Shown here: positions 8,145 through 16,809 of the stretch, piece by piece
Layout: the number at the start of each line of letters is the position of its first letter
Position numbering within the stretch: the stretch's first letter is position 1
Assembly (NCBI RefSeq): GCF_002906155.1
Contig: NZ_MUJK01000012.1
Span: 62,001-126,000 of the forward strand
Direction of reading: 5' to 3'
DNA from: Pseudomonas laurylsulfativorans
Lineage (GTDB): Bacteria > Pseudomonadota > Gammaproteobacteria > Pseudomonadales > Pseudomonadaceae
Length of the DNA stretch: 64,000 nt
Notes under the pieces: generated by a model
What the model was told of the DNA's origin: nothing
The model's database searches: none
The model's input: the letters and a program-made list of their open reading frames with translations, nothing else
Program-made: the position numbers and the translations under genes

Positions 8145-8832
8145 GCTGCTCCGCGTCGCTCAACGGTTGGGCGCTGGTGCTGTCCTGCATGCGCAATAAC
8201 GTACTGTCGCCCTGGGTTTCGAGCAGTTCGATGCTGTGCACCAGTTCTGCGCCGGTAATGTTGATCTGGTTGAACACCTGCTTGAGCAGCATCGAGCGCG
8301 GCACCAACGTGAGCTTCCAGTTCTGCGCGTCGCCGCTCAGAGACAGCTCGAAATCCCGTTGCAGACCACTGCTGTCGCCTTGCAGCACGGCGAGGAACAA
8401 ACGGTTCTGCTCGGCACCGGCGCTTTTGCCCGGCAGCATCTGCCAGACACTGCCGTCACGCCGGGCAATGCCTTTGGCGGTGATGCGATAGTCCTGTTGC
8501 AGTGGCGATTTGAGCAGCCACAACAGGCCGTGGTTCTTCGCCAGGACGAACGTGCCCTTGCTGGTCAGCGGCTGGGGCAGGGCACGCAGGTGTTTTTCCT
8601 GGATGAAGTTGCCGTGGATCACCTCGGGCCGGGCCAGTTGATCGCTGAGTTGTTGCAGGTCGAAGGCATGGGCCAGTCCAGGAATACCCAGTAGTACGCA
8701 GAACACAGTAGGAGCGAGCTTGCTCGCGAAAAACCTGAGAAAGCCGCGGGGTGTCAGGTGCCCGGTGTCATCGTTAACGACCATCGCGAGCAAGCTCGCT
8801 CCTACAGGGGAGCGGGAGGGGCAGAAAATCAT
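8128..8832 (-). CDS. LolA-like periplasmic lipid/lipoprotein carrier with REP-derived N-terminus
   Basis: The mature part, starting after the signal-peptidase site at LAHA, is a LolA-like beta-barrel half (FDLQQLSDQLARPEVIHG, then KTFVLAKNHG-type strands and SLLRMQD). It should carry the aryl-polyene lipid or an associated lipoprotein across the periplasm. The start is a puzzle. ATG 8832 overlaps the thioesterase stop by 4 bases, in the operon's style, but the next 35–40 codons are a REP doublet read in frame. The basic residues expected in the signal-peptide n-region (FLRFFASK) are themselves encoded by the REP. A GTG just after the repeat would give a signal peptide with no positive charge. 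I therefore keep 8832, with an internal ATG 48 bases further in as an alternative. Confidence 0.8.
   Translation of the reverse strand: MIFCPSRSPVGASLLAMVVNDDTGHLTPRGFLRFFASKLAPTVFCVLLGIPGLAHAFDLQQLSDQLARPEVIHGNFIQEKHLRALPQPLTSKGTFVLAKNHGLLWLLKSPLQQDYRITAKGIARRDGSVWQMLPGKSAGAEQNRLFLAVLQGDSSGLQRDFELSLSGDAQNWKLTLVPRSMLLKQVFNQINITGAELVHSIELLETQGDSTLLRMQDSTSAQPLSDAEQHDFAE
8706..8808. repeat. REP doublet inserted in the LolA-like gene's 5' end
   Basis: Arms GTAGGAGCGAGCTTGCTCGC and GCGAGCAAGCTCGCTCCTAC lie in inverted orientation with a spacer of about 55 bases. The whole element stays open in the LolA-like frame. Confidence 0.9.
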
Positions 8833-9254
8833 CGCAGAGCTCTCTCTACGGCATCGGTGAACACGTCAGGCGAGGCCAGTTGCATCTCGCGGCTGGCGAG
8901 GTCGACGGCGACTTGCACCGACATGGCCCGGGTCAGGCGTTCACCGGTTTGCAGATCGCTGATCAGGTAGTTGATCTTCAAGCGGTTCTCCCACTCCACC
9001 AGGTTGGCGCGCACGTTGAGTTTCTGACCGAACACCGCGCCGCGCACGTAGCGCAATTGCAGGTCGATCACCGGCCAGGCATAGCCTGACTCGTTCATCG
9101 CGGTGTAGTTGTGGCCGATTTTGTCCAGTAGCGCGCAGCGGGCCACTTCCAGGTATTTGACGTAATGGCCGTGCCAGACCACGTGCATGCTGTCGACATC
9201 AAAGAACGGTACGACGATTTCCGTGTCGGTGTGCAGGAATCCCTTGCTACGCAT
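8829..9254 (-). CDS. 4HBT-like acyl thioesterase (hotdog fold)
   Basis: The 141-residue product contains FFDVDSMHVVWHGHYVKYLE, which matches the Asp-x-x-x-H-x-x-Y thioesterase pattern of the 4-hydroxybenzoyl-CoA thioesterase/YbgC group. It probably hydrolyses a thioester in the pathway, either editing stalled ACP intermediates or releasing a starter acid. ATG 9254 overlaps the ammonia-lyase 3' end by 8 bases. Longer readings upstream run through the lyase in another frame and are rejected. Confidence 0.87.
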   Translation of the reverse strand: MRSKGFLHTDTEIVVPFFDVDSMHVVWHGHYVKYLEVARCALLDKIGHNYTAMNESGYAWPVIDLQLRYVRGAVFGQKLNVRANLVEWENRLKINYLISDLQTGERLTRAMSVQVAVDLASREMQLASPDVFTDAVERALR

Positions 9255-10791
9255 GCAGCCTCCAGTGTTGTTCGGCGATGCGTTGCAGGCACAGGCGCAA
9301 CTCGCTTTCCAGTGCTCGGTCTTCGATGACCGGTGCGAAGTCCTTGGCCAGTTCTTCGTGCATGGCGGCCAAAGCGGGTGGCAGTGGTCGTGCATCTTCA
9401 GCCTGGCCACGCAGCCAGACGCCCTGATTGGCTGCCAGCAACGTGGCGGCCGCCACCTGCTCGGTGAGTTCCAGCACGCGGATCGCATCCCGGGCGGCGA
9501 TGGTGCCCATGCTGACTTTGTCCTGGTTGTGGCATTCGGTGGAGCGCGAGAAGACGCTGGCCGGCATGGTGTTCTTCAGCGCTTCGGCGGTCCAGGCACT
9601 GGTGCCGATCTGCACCGCCTTGAAGCCATGATTGAGCATGGCGCGGTCAGCCGTGGCGCCGGACAGATTGCTCGGCAAGCCATGGTTATAGCGCTCATCC
9701 ACCAGCAGCGCGAGTTGCCGATCCAGCAGGTCGGCGACATTGGCCACGAGGTTTTTCAGGCTGTCCATGGCGAACGCGATGTGCCCGCCGTAGAAGTGCC
9801 CGCCGTGCAGCACGCGTTCGGCTTCGGCGTCGATAATCGGGTTGTCGTTGGCGCTGTTGAGTTCAATCTCGATGAACGAGCGCAGCCAGTTCAGACTGTC
9901 GGCCAGCACGCCCAGCACATGGGGTGCGCAGCGCAGGGAATAGCGGTCCTGCAGGCGATGCAGCGGCGCGGTCGGGGCGTCGATGGCCAGGTCCTTGCGC
10001 AGCCACGCGGCGACCTGCATCTGCCCCGGATGTGGCTTGGCGGCGAACAGGCGCTCGTCGAAATGCTCCGGGTTGCCTTGCAGGGCGACCACGTTCAGCG
10101 CTGTGATGCGGGTGGCCAGTTGCAGTAGATAATCGGCGCGGGCGAATGCCAGGCAAGCCAGACCGGTCATCACGGCGGTGCCGTTCATCAAGGCCAGGGC
10201 TTCTTTGGGACGCAACACCAGTGGCTGCCAGCCGAGTTCGCGGTGCACATCGGCGGCTTGCCGGCGTTCACCGCGGAACATCACCTCGCGTTCGCCGGAC
10301 AACGTGGCGGCAACGTACGACAGCGGCGTCAGGTCACCACTGGCGCCCACTGAACCTTCCTCCGGAATCAGCGGCAGGATGTCGTGTTCAAGGAACGCCT
10401 GCAGGCGCTCCAGCAGCTCCACGCGCACCCCGGAAACACCGTGGCACAACGACTGCAAACGCGCCGCCAGTACCGCGCGGGTGGCCTGGGCGTCGAGCAG
10501 TTTGCCCAAGCCACAACCGTGAAAAGTGTACAGGTGACGGGGCAGCGCCTCGACGTGATGCAGCGGCACCGCAACCACGCAGGAATCGCCATAACCGGTG
10601 GTCACACCGTAGATCACGCCTTCCTTGTCCAGCAGAGAGTCCAGAAAACGCGCGCCCTTGGCGATGCGCTCGCGGTAGGCGGGATCGCTTTGCAACTGCG
10701 TCGGCACCTTGCGGTTGGCCAGGGCCAGCACGTCTTCAATGCGCAAAGGGCGTTCGCCGAAGGTTACCGGCTCAAGCGTTGGCGTCGTCAT
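9247..10791 (-). CDS. Aromatic amino acid ammonia-lyase (HAL/PAL/TAL family)
   Basis: The 514-residue protein has the autocatalytic MIO-forming triad Ala150-Ser151-Gly152 in GSVGASGDLTPLSYV, the YGVTTGYG loop and the conserved SANDNP region. The family deaminates His, Tyr or Phe to the trans-acrylate. By eye the substrate-selectivity pair is Phe90-His91, unlike Ser-His of HutH and His-His of bacterial tyrosine ammonia-lyases. Within this operon it most likely makes a cinnamate-type starter for the aryl head group, which the AMP-ligase would activate. The gene overlaps its neighbours by 20 and 8 bases. It is clearly not a hut operon member; no hutU, hutI or hutG is nearby. Confidence 0.92.
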   Translation of the reverse strand: MTTPTLEPVTFGERPLRIEDVLALANRKVPTQLQSDPAYRERIAKGARFLDSLLDKEGVIYGVTTGYGDSCVVAVPLHHVEALPRHLYTFHGCGLGKLLDAQATRAVLAARLQSLCHGVSGVRVELLERLQAFLEHDILPLIPEEGSVGASGDLTPLSYVAATLSGEREVMFRGERRQAADVHRELGWQPLVLRPKEALALMNGTAVMTGLACLAFARADYLLQLATRITALNVVALQGNPEHFDERLFAAKPHPGQMQVAAWLRKDLAIDAPTAPLHRLQDRYSLRCAPHVLGVLADSLNWLRSFIEIELNSANDNPIIDAEAERVLHGGHFYGGHIAFAMDSLKNLVANVADLLDRQLALLVDERYNHGLPSNLSGATADRAMLNHGFKAVQIGTSAWTAEALKNTMPASVFSRSTECHNQDKVSMGTIAARDAIRVLELTEQVAAATLLAANQGVWLRGQAEDARPLPPALAAMHEELAKDFAPVIEDRALESELRLCLQRIAEQHWRLHA

Positions 10792-11713
10792 CGGTCTTCC
10801 AGAAAGGGTAAAAGTTGAACCATTGTTGGGGCGCTTCGAGGCAATAGTGACTCAGGCGCTCAGCGTAGCGGGACGCCCACTGATGAATGACCTGTTCGCG
10901 ATCGCTGCGCTTCCAGGTGATTGCGTCAGCGAAGGGTTCAATGGTCAGTCGATAGTCGCCGTCGGGCTTTTTCAGGCACAGCAGCAGGTTGATCGGACAT
11001 TTGAGCAGGCCGGCCAGCAGCCACGGACCCTGGGGGAATCTGGCCGGATGACCGAGGAAGTCCACGGTTACGCTGCGCCCGCCATGCAGCGGCACGCGAT
11101 CACCGGCAATCGCCAGCCACTCGCCGCGCTCCAGGCGTTCGCTCAGTTGCAGCATGACCCCGGGGTCGAGTTCGCTGACCTGAATCAGCCGAAGGTTGGT
11201 CGCGCCGGCTTCGCCCAGCAAGCGGTTGAACTGTTCGGCGTGCTTGGTGTGCACCAGCACGTTCATCGTCACCTTCTCGCCGATCTCGGCAAGCGCACGA
11301 CAGACTTCCAGATTGCCCAGGTGCGCGCCCACCAGCATCTGCCCGCGTGTCCCGCGCAATTGGTCGCGCAACAGCGCCGGGTCGATGATTTCGATTTGTT
11401 CGATGCTCAGCTTGCCGTTCCACACGTCGAGTTTGTCGAGCATGGAATCGGCGAAAGCCATGAACTGGCCGAATACCCGCCAATGGCTTGGGCGCAATTC
11501 GCTGCGACCGCTCCAGTCGGCCAGGCGTTGCTGGTATTGCCAGGCACTGTGGCGGGCGCTGCGACCGAACAGGAAAAAGTACAAGACGATGCCGTACAGC
11601 ACGGGGCTCAGTACTCGACGGCCCAACACTTTGGCGCCGAACGCGGTGAGTTTCATCAGCCAGAAACTGCCGCGCTCTTCGCGGTCGGCCCAGTGCTGGT
11701 TGTCTGCGCTCAT
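10772..11713 (-). CDS. LpxL/HtrB-like lysophospholipid acyltransferase
   Basis: From ATG 11713, which overlaps the glycosyltransferase stop (ATGA), the 313-residue product has an N-terminal membrane anchor and the HX4E acyltransferase motif (GAHLGNLE). A second substrate-binding block follows at AGDRVPLHGG. Members transfer acyl chains to lipid A precursors. In aryl-polyene operons the homologue is thought to attach an acyl chain or the polyene to the lipid anchor at the inner membrane. Pathway placement is inference. Confidence 0.88.
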   Translation of the reverse strand: MSADNQHWADREERGSFWLMKLTAFGAKVLGRRVLSPVLYGIVLYFFLFGRSARHSAWQYQQRLADWSGRSELRPSHWRVFGQFMAFADSMLDKLDVWNGKLSIEQIEIIDPALLRDQLRGTRGQMLVGAHLGNLEVCRALAEIGEKVTMNVLVHTKHAEQFNRLLGEAGATNLRLIQVSELDPGVMLQLSERLERGEWLAIAGDRVPLHGGRSVTVDFLGHPARFPQGPWLLAGLLKCPINLLLCLKKPDGDYRLTIEPFADAITWKRSDREQVIHQWASRYAERLSHYCLEAPQQWFNFYPFWKTDDDANA

Positions 11714-12444
11714 GCCCGCCACCGTCGCCAGAGGATCATTGGCGCGCGCAGCAACATGCCGAAGAACAGCCGCGTGTGCATGCTGGAAATCAGCACGTTG
11801 TCGTGGAACATACGAAAATGCGAAACACCGTCCAGCGGGTAATGGACTTTGGTTTGCAGCCATAACATCGGCTGATTGCGCCAGGCCAGGCGCACCAGGA
11901 TGTCCGAGTCGAAGTCCATGCGCTTGCCGATTTTCGCTGACTCGATCAACGCCAGGACCGGCGGCAATGGATACATGCGAAAGCCGCACATGGAGTCGCG
12001 AATCTGCAACGACAGGGTGTTGATCCAGACCATGACATGAGTCAGGTAGCGTGCATACAAACGGCCTTTCGGCACGCTGGCATCATATTGCGGATAGCCG
12101 CAGATCACCGCCCGTGGGTGGCGGCGAGACTGTTCGATGAAGCGCTTGATGTCCTGCAAATCATGCTGGCCATCGGCATCCACCTGCAAGGCATGGCTGA
12201 AACCCAGGCGCGAAGCTTCGCGCAAGCCGGTCATGACCGCGCCACCCTTGCCCTGGTTTTCGGCGAGGCGGATCAGGTAAACCATTTCGCGCTGTGCCAG
12301 GCGATCGAGCACCCGGGCGCAGCGCAGGCTGCTGGCATCGTCCACCAGAATGCATGGCAGGTTGCTGGCGATCAGCGCGTCGACCACCGTGGTGATTGCG
12401 TCTTCGTGGTTGTACACCGGGACGATGGCGCAGGGGTTATGCAT
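11710..12444 (-). CDS. Family 2 glycosyltransferase
   Basis: From ATG 12444 the 244-residue protein begins with the GT-A strand CAIVPVYNHED, followed by VDDASS and the metal-binding DxD in VDADGQHD. It would transfer a sugar from an NDP- or polyprenyl-phosphate donor, probably to the aryl-polyene anchor. The frame is open to a GTG at 12570, but that extension is REP sequence, and 12444 gives a normal GT2 N-terminus. The stop overlaps the downstream acyltransferase start by 4 bases. Confidence 0.88.
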   Translation of the reverse strand: MHNPCAIVPVYNHEDAITTVVDALIASNLPCILVDDASSLRCARVLDRLAQREMVYLIRLAENQGKGGAVMTGLREASRLGFSHALQVDADGQHDLQDIKRFIEQSRRHPRAVICGYPQYDASVPKGRLYARYLTHVMVWINTLSLQIRDSMCGFRMYPLPPVLALIESAKIGKRMDFDSDILVRLAWRNQPMLWLQTKVHYPLDGVSHFRMFHDNVLISSMHTRLFFGMLLRAPMILWRRWRA

Positions 12445-12478
12445 GTTGGCGTACACCTGAAGGACCGAGGTGTCTGCT

Positions 12479-12552
12479 TCGCGAGCAGGCTCGCTCCCAC
12501 ACTGGATTTGTGAACGCCGCGGACCCCATGTGGGAGCGAGCCTGCTCGCGAT
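12479..12552. repeat. REP doublet between AMP-ligase and glycosyltransferase genes
   Basis: Inverted arms GCGAGCAGGCTCGCTCCCAC and GTGGGAGCGAGCCTGCTCGC are separated by about 30 bases. The element fills most of the 131-base gap between the upstream stop and ATG 12444. Confidence 0.9.
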
Positions 12553-12575
12553 TGAGTGCGCAGCACTCACCCAGC

Positions 12576-14255
12576 TTATGCATGCGCCGCCTCCAGCAAT
12601 ATCCGTCCGCTTGAGCAGGTGGCGGTTTCGTTGCGATAGGCGAAATACAATTTGCCGCGCGCCGGGTCGAAGCGCAGGTGCAGCTGGATTTCATCGCCCG
12701 GGCGCACCAGTTGCTGGAATTTCAAGACTTCCATGCCGGCGAATTTTTCCGGCAGGCTCATCAGTTGCCGGCCCAGGCTCAGCGCCCAGTCCACCTGCAC
12801 CACACCCGGCAACACCGGCGCCGTGGGGAAGTGACCGCTGAAATAGGCCAGGTCCGGCGGCACGGCCAGTTGCAGGCTCCACTCGCCATTGCTTTCAATT
12901 TGCTCCAGCACCTCAGGCGCTTTGGGGCGCGGCGCCAGCAGCAGGGCGTCGACGTCGGCCTGGGGCAGTTTGCCCTGAGTGTTCAGCGGCAGTTGTCGCA
13001 GCAGGCGCCAGCGTCTTGGCAGGGCCAGGGCTTCGCAGTGTTGGCTCAGGTGTTGGCGCAATGGCTCGGTGAGGCTGCGTCGACCCTGATTGCGCAGCAC
13101 ATGCAAACCGGCCTCGCTCAGCACCAGCAACGCTCCCAGGGAGGCGCGGTTTTCCTGAACCACACCGAGCCGCGCTTCGACAACCCATTCATGGGTCATC
13201 AGCGCCTGTTCCAGCATCGGCAGCGAGATGCGTTTTTCTTCCAGCTTGACGATCCGGTCCAGTCGCCCGAGCAATTGGAAGCGACCATCGTCGGCGATGC
13301 GCGCTGAATCGGCAGTGTGTTCGACATGGCCCTTGGGCAAATACGGCGAGGCGATCTGCAGCGCACCCTCACTGTCCTGGGTCAGCCTGACATCGGCAAA
13401 GGGCCGCCAGAGTTCAGCGCCCTGACGCCAGGCGATGCCGCCGGTTTCCGAACTGCCGAAGATTTCCGTTGGCCATTGCCCCAGACGCTCATGCAGGCTT
13501 TGTGCGGCCTCGACTGGCAATGCGCCGCCAGAGGAAAACACCCGGCGTACGGCGCCCAACGCAGGCCAGTCAAGGTTGTCGCCCATGCGCTTGAGCAGCG
13601 CCGGGCTGGCCACCCAGGCGAAGGCCGGGTACTCGCGGCTGGCGCGTTGCAGGTCTTCCGCAAAGGCCACTTGCCGACGTACGAACGGGCGCCCGGCGCA
13701 CAGCGGCCACAGCACCCGAAACAACAGGCCGTAGATATGCTGGGTGGCGACGCTGCCAATGATGCACGCCGGGCCCAGATCAGCGCCCCATAACTGCTCC
13801 AGGGCTTCGACTTCATTGGCCAGTTGGCGCAGGTTTTTTACGATGCGCTTGGGTTCGCCGCTGGAGCCGGACGTGCACAGGCTGAGTTGGCAGTTATCCA
13901 GGTCCAGCGTAGCGGCACTGAGTGGCGGCTGTTGGAGGTCGCCAAGGTGCGTGTCGTCGGGCTGATCAGTCAGCCACAGGTCGACGTCATTCGACCAGCG
14001 TTGGCGGGTCTGCGGTTGCAGGTCGGACGGCAGCAGCACGCTGACCCCGGCACGCCACGCGCCAAGCAGCGCGCCCGCCAGTTCAGCGGCATCCTCAAGG
14101 TGCACGGCCATCTGCCGTACGCCCCGGGCCTGCAGGCCGGCAGCCAGGCGCAGCGCCTGTTCGCACAGTCGGGCGTGATCCAGTGCCGGACGGGTCGTTA
14201 CGGCGCGCTCCGGTTGAGCCTTGAGCAACAGTTGCTCAAGTTTTATCCAATTCAT
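12576..14255 (-). CDS. Acyl/aryl-ACP (CoA) ligase fused to a FabA/FabZ-like dehydratase domain
   Basis: The 559-residue protein is a two-domain fusion. Residues 1–about 450 are an ANL-type adenylating enzyme, with phosphate loop [13 protein letters not shown] at about 126–137 and the [11 protein letters not shown] acyl-AMP region. Residues about 455–559 form a hotdog dehydratase, with [13 protein letters not shown] carrying the candidate catalytic His near 475. It should activate the aromatic starter acid onto an ACP and also dehydrate a 3-hydroxyacyl intermediate. ATG 14255 overlaps the stop of the membrane protein gene (ATGA), which rules out the longer upstream readings. Confidence 0.88.
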   Translation of the reverse strand: MNWIKLEQLLLKAQPERAVTTRPALDHARLCEQALRLAAGLQARGVRQMAVHLEDAAELAGALLGAWRAGVSVLLPSDLQPQTRQRWSNDVDLWLTDQPDDTHLGDLQQPPLSAATLDLDNCQLSLCTSGSSGEPKRIVKNLRQLANEVEALEQLWGADLGPACIIGSVATQHIYGLLFRVLWPLCAGRPFVRRQVAFAEDLQRASREYPAFAWVASPALLKRMGDNLDWPALGAVRRVFSSGGALPVEAAQSLHERLGQWPTEIFGSSETGGIAWRQGAELWRPFADVRLTQDSEGALQIASPYLPKGHVEHTADSARIADDGRFQLLGRLDRIVKLEEKRISLPMLEQALMTHEWVVEARLGVVQENRASLGALLVLSEAGLHVLRNQGRRSLTEPLRQHLSQHCEALALPRRWRLLRQLPLNTQGKLPQADVDALLLAPRPKAPEVLEQIESNGEWSLQLAVPPDLAYFSGHFPTAPVLPGVVQVDWALSLGRQLMSLPEKFAGMEVLKFQQLVRPGDEIQLHLRFDPARGKLYFAYRNETATCSSGRILLEAAHA

Positions 14256-14797
14256 GGGCGGCCTCGTACCCTTTGTCGTATGAGCCATTCGATGGCAAAC
14301 ATCAGGCCTATCAATCCGTAGGAAATCAGGCCGGTGTACAGCGTCCACCAGCTCAGCGGCGCCCAGACTGTCAGGGCAGCGGCACACAAACCGTTGCAGA
14401 GAAAAAACACACTCCAGGCGATGGTCACCTGACGGGTATAACGAATGCCCTCGGCCGGTAATTGCGGTTCGCGCACCCGGGCCAGGCGTTCGACTATCGG
14501 TGGGCCGAATGCCAGGCTCGATCCGAACAGCACCAGCATGAAGCTGCTGATCAACACCGGATACCAGCGCAACAGCGCCGGGCTGTCGAACAGTGCCAGC
14601 AATAGACAGAACACGATGGCCACCATCGCCATCCACAGGCTGCCAGGCCGTCGTTTGCCGGTCAGCGCCCGGGCCAGCCACAGTCCGCCGAGCAGCAGGC
14701 CGAACTGCCAGGGGGCGAAATGCTCCATGCCGAAATACACCGCAAAGGGATACAAAAGGCCTGCCAGCAGCAGGCCAAGGCCGATCATTCGACTCAT
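14252..14797 (-). CDS. COG4648-like integral membrane protein
   Basis: The 181-residue hydrophobic protein has about five membrane segments. It matches in size and position the membrane protein found next to the ligase gene in aryl-polyene clusters. No catalytic motif is visible. Its start overlaps the ACP stop and its stop overlaps the ligase start, each by 4 bases. Confidence 0.75.
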   Translation of the reverse strand: MSRMIGLGLLLAGLLYPFAVYFGMEHFAPWQFGLLLGGLWLARALTGKRRPGSLWMAMVAIVFCLLLALFDSPALLRWYPVLISSFMLVLFGSSLAFGPPIVERLARVREPQLPAEGIRYTRQVTIAWSVFFLCNGLCAAALTVWAPLSWWTLYTGLISYGLIGLMFAIEWLIRQRVRGRP

Positions 14798-15048
14798 GCG
14801 GCCGGTTGAACCAGACGGTAGACCGCCTCGACCACGTCACTGACGGTACGCACTGATTTGAATTCTTCGGCGGCGATTTTCTTGCCGGTCTGGCGTTTGA
14901 TGTGATCAATCAGGTCGACCGCGTCGATGCTGTCGATTTCCAGGTCCTGATACAGGTTGGATTCCAGGCTCACACGCTCGGGGTCCAGCTCGAAGAGCTC
15001 GACCAGGGCATCGCGCAGGGTGTTGAAAATGTCATCACGAGTTTGCAT
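14794..15048 (-). CDS. Acyl carrier protein (first of pair by coordinate)
   Basis: An 84-residue acidic four-helix ACP with phosphopantetheine-site Ser40 in the motif IDSIDAVDLI. It lies 9 bases downstream of the second ACP gene. The two ACPs differ in sequence around the active serine, which suggests separate starter and extender roles. Confidence 0.92.
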   Translation of the reverse strand: MQTRDDIFNTLRDALVELFELDPERVSLESNLYQDLEIDSIDAVDLIDHIKRQTGKKIAAEEFKSVRTVSDVVEAVYRLVQPAA

Positions 15049-15057
15049 GGTCCGGTC

Positions 15058-15318
15058 TCAAGCTGCCTGTTTTGCGGTGACGAACGCCGCAAGGCTCGCC
15101 ACGTTACTGAAGTGATTACGGGTGTCTTTGGCATCGGCATCGATTTTGATGCCGTACTTTTTCTGGATGGCCAGGCCCAGTTCCAGGGCGTCGACCGAGT
15201 CCAGGCCCAGGCCTTCGCCGAACAGCGTCTGTTCGTTGCCGATGTCTTCGGCGCTGATGTCTTCGAGGCCCAGGGCGTCGATGATAAGCATTTTGATATC
15301 ACGGTGCAGATCGCTCAT
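15058..15318 (-). CDS. Acyl carrier protein (second of pair by coordinate)
   Basis: An 86-residue ACP with phosphopantetheine-site Ser41 in GLDSVDALEL. It overlaps the acyltransferase 3' end by 20 bases. Paired ACP genes are characteristic of aryl-polyene clusters. Confidence 0.92.
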   Translation of the reverse strand: MSDLHRDIKMLIIDALGLEDISAEDIGNEQTLFGEGLGLDSVDALELGLAIQKKYGIKIDADAKDTRNHFSNVASLAAFVTAKQAA

Positions 15319-16108
15319 CTTCGGCGAGCTCCTTAATAAAGTAAGAATGTAGATAATCGTTGAGCTTGCGCGAGGCTTGCGGAGCCGGCCCCTGCGTGGC
15401 GAAGGTCTGCGGGTCTATATCGGCCCCGACCCGGAAACTGAAGTGCACGCGCCGCTTGGGGATGCGGTACCAGGGCTCGGCCTTGGTCAATGTGGTCGGG
15501 CTGACCTTGATAATGACCGGGGTGAGGATTTTCGCACCACGCAGGGCGATTGCCGCACCGCCCCGATGAAAGGCCGGCGCCTGGCCGGGCTGGGTACGCG
15601 TACCTTCGGGGAAAATGATCAAGGTCTGGCCGTCTTTCAGTGCGTCGGCAGCGGCGTCGAGCATGTCCATGCTGCCGTCGTTGCTGATGTATTCGGTGCA
15701 GCGCAGCGGTCCGCGGGTGAAGGGGTTTTCCCAGAGGCTTTGCTTGACCACGCAGTTGGCATGACGCACCAGGCCGATCAGAAACACCACGTCGATCAGC
15801 GACGGGTGATTGGCGATGATCATTTGCCCGGGACGACCGAGTTTTTCCGCGCCATCAATGGTGTAGGTCAGCACCCCGGTGCGGGCCATGAAGCGCACAA
15901 AAATCCAGAAGCAACGGCTGACCGTTTGCCGGGCTCGCAGTCGATGGGTCCGGGCGTCGCCCGGCAGGCCGTTCAGCACAGGGAAAATCACCAGGCGCAG
16001 GCATAGCCCGCCCAACCCGAACAGGGCAAAGCTCGCGGCGGTGGCCAGCAAGCGCCAGTAATAGGCGTCGCGGTTTTTCTCGGTCACGGGTTGCGTTGCC
16101 AGGTCCAT
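15299..16108 (-). CDS. PlsC-type 1-acylglycerol-3-phosphate acyltransferase homologue
   Basis: From ATG 16108 the 269-residue protein has an N-terminal hydrophobic helix, the HX4D motif in ANHPSLIDV and the FPEGTR substrate-binding motif. It should acylate a glycerophospholipid-like acceptor, probably to build the membrane anchor of the pigment. An ATG at 16135 is an alternative that would enlarge the overlap with the upstream gene from 25 to 52 bases. Confidence 0.88.
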   Translation of the reverse strand: MDLATQPVTEKNRDAYYWRLLATAASFALFGLGGLCLRLVIFPVLNGLPGDARTHRLRARQTVSRCFWIFVRFMARTGVLTYTIDGAEKLGRPGQMIIANHPSLIDVVFLIGLVRHANCVVKQSLWENPFTRGPLRCTEYISNDGSMDMLDAAADALKDGQTLIIFPEGTRTQPGQAPAFHRGGAAIALRGAKILTPVIIKVSPTTLTKAEPWYRIPKRRVHFSFRVGADIDPQTFATQGPAPQASRKLNDYLHSYFIKELAEDERSAP

Positions 16109-16809
16109 ACACGATTTTTCCAGGCATGTTGGCAAGTGGTTTGCTGGCCGAGCAATGTGGGCAACAGATTCAGCGCGTGTGGCCAGCGGGGTTTGGACAA
16201 CGCATCCGGGGGCGTGTTCAGGGACAACTGCCAGTCGGTACCGGGAGTGATCAGCAGGCCGACGGCATAAGGAAACGGCACGTCGTCGATCCAGGTTGAG
16301 TAAGCCTCGGGCGGCTGCTCTTCGGTGACCACCAGCAATACCGCGCGAGCGCCTTCAGCCAGCAGCGCGGCTGCTTCCAGCATGCCGTGTTCCAGGCCAT
16401 CGCCAGCGGCAGCCAGGGCCGTCATTTCGCTGGTTTCACCGCGCATGATCGACCACAAACCAATAATGGCGTTATGCACGGACAAGCTGAACTGGGTTGG
16501 CGACAGCGGCTGATCGGCGGCCAGATCACTGAGAATGTCGACGGTGCGGGGCGTTTCGCCGTGACGGGATACAAAGACCAATGGCAGATCCTGCCGACCT
16601 TCGGCCAATGGCCAGCCGACACTGAATGCCATCCGTGCCAGGCGGCTGAGTCGTCGACGCTGCATGGCCGGCAGGAACGAAACGTCGGGAGCGGCATCGC
16701 TGTCCGGCAGCACGACCGGTTGTCGGCTCCAGGCCTGCCAATCGTTCACGCTATCAAGCCCGGGGGCCCAGGCGCGCCATTGGGCGATGTTGAAGTTGAT
16801 CACAGACAT
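16084..16809 (-). CDS. Beta-ketoacyl synthase chain-length-factor-like protein, first gene of operon
   Basis: The 241-residue protein corresponds to only the N-terminal half of a ketosynthase. At the place of the nucleophilic elbow it reads SLSVHNAIIG, with no Cys (His112 in the region). This fits the group annotated as beta-ketoacyl synthase chain length factor in aryl-polyene clusters. It probably forms a non-catalytic partner for a true ketosynthase. ATG 16809 is preceded by a GA-rich Shine–Dalgarno region. As the first gene it follows the 355-base upstream region that should hold the operon promoter. Confidence 0.85.
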   Translation of the reverse strand: MSVINFNIAQWRAWAPGLDSVNDWQAWSRQPVVLPDSDAAPDVSFLPAMQRRRLSRLARMAFSVGWPLAEGRQDLPLVFVSRHGETPRTVDILSDLAADQPLSPTQFSLSVHNAIIGLWSIMRGETSEMTALAAAGDGLEHGMLEAAALLAEGARAVLLVVTEEQPPEAYSTWIDDVPFPYAVGLLITPGTDWQLSLNTPPDALSKPRWPHALNLLPTLLGQQTTCQHAWKNRVWTWQRNP

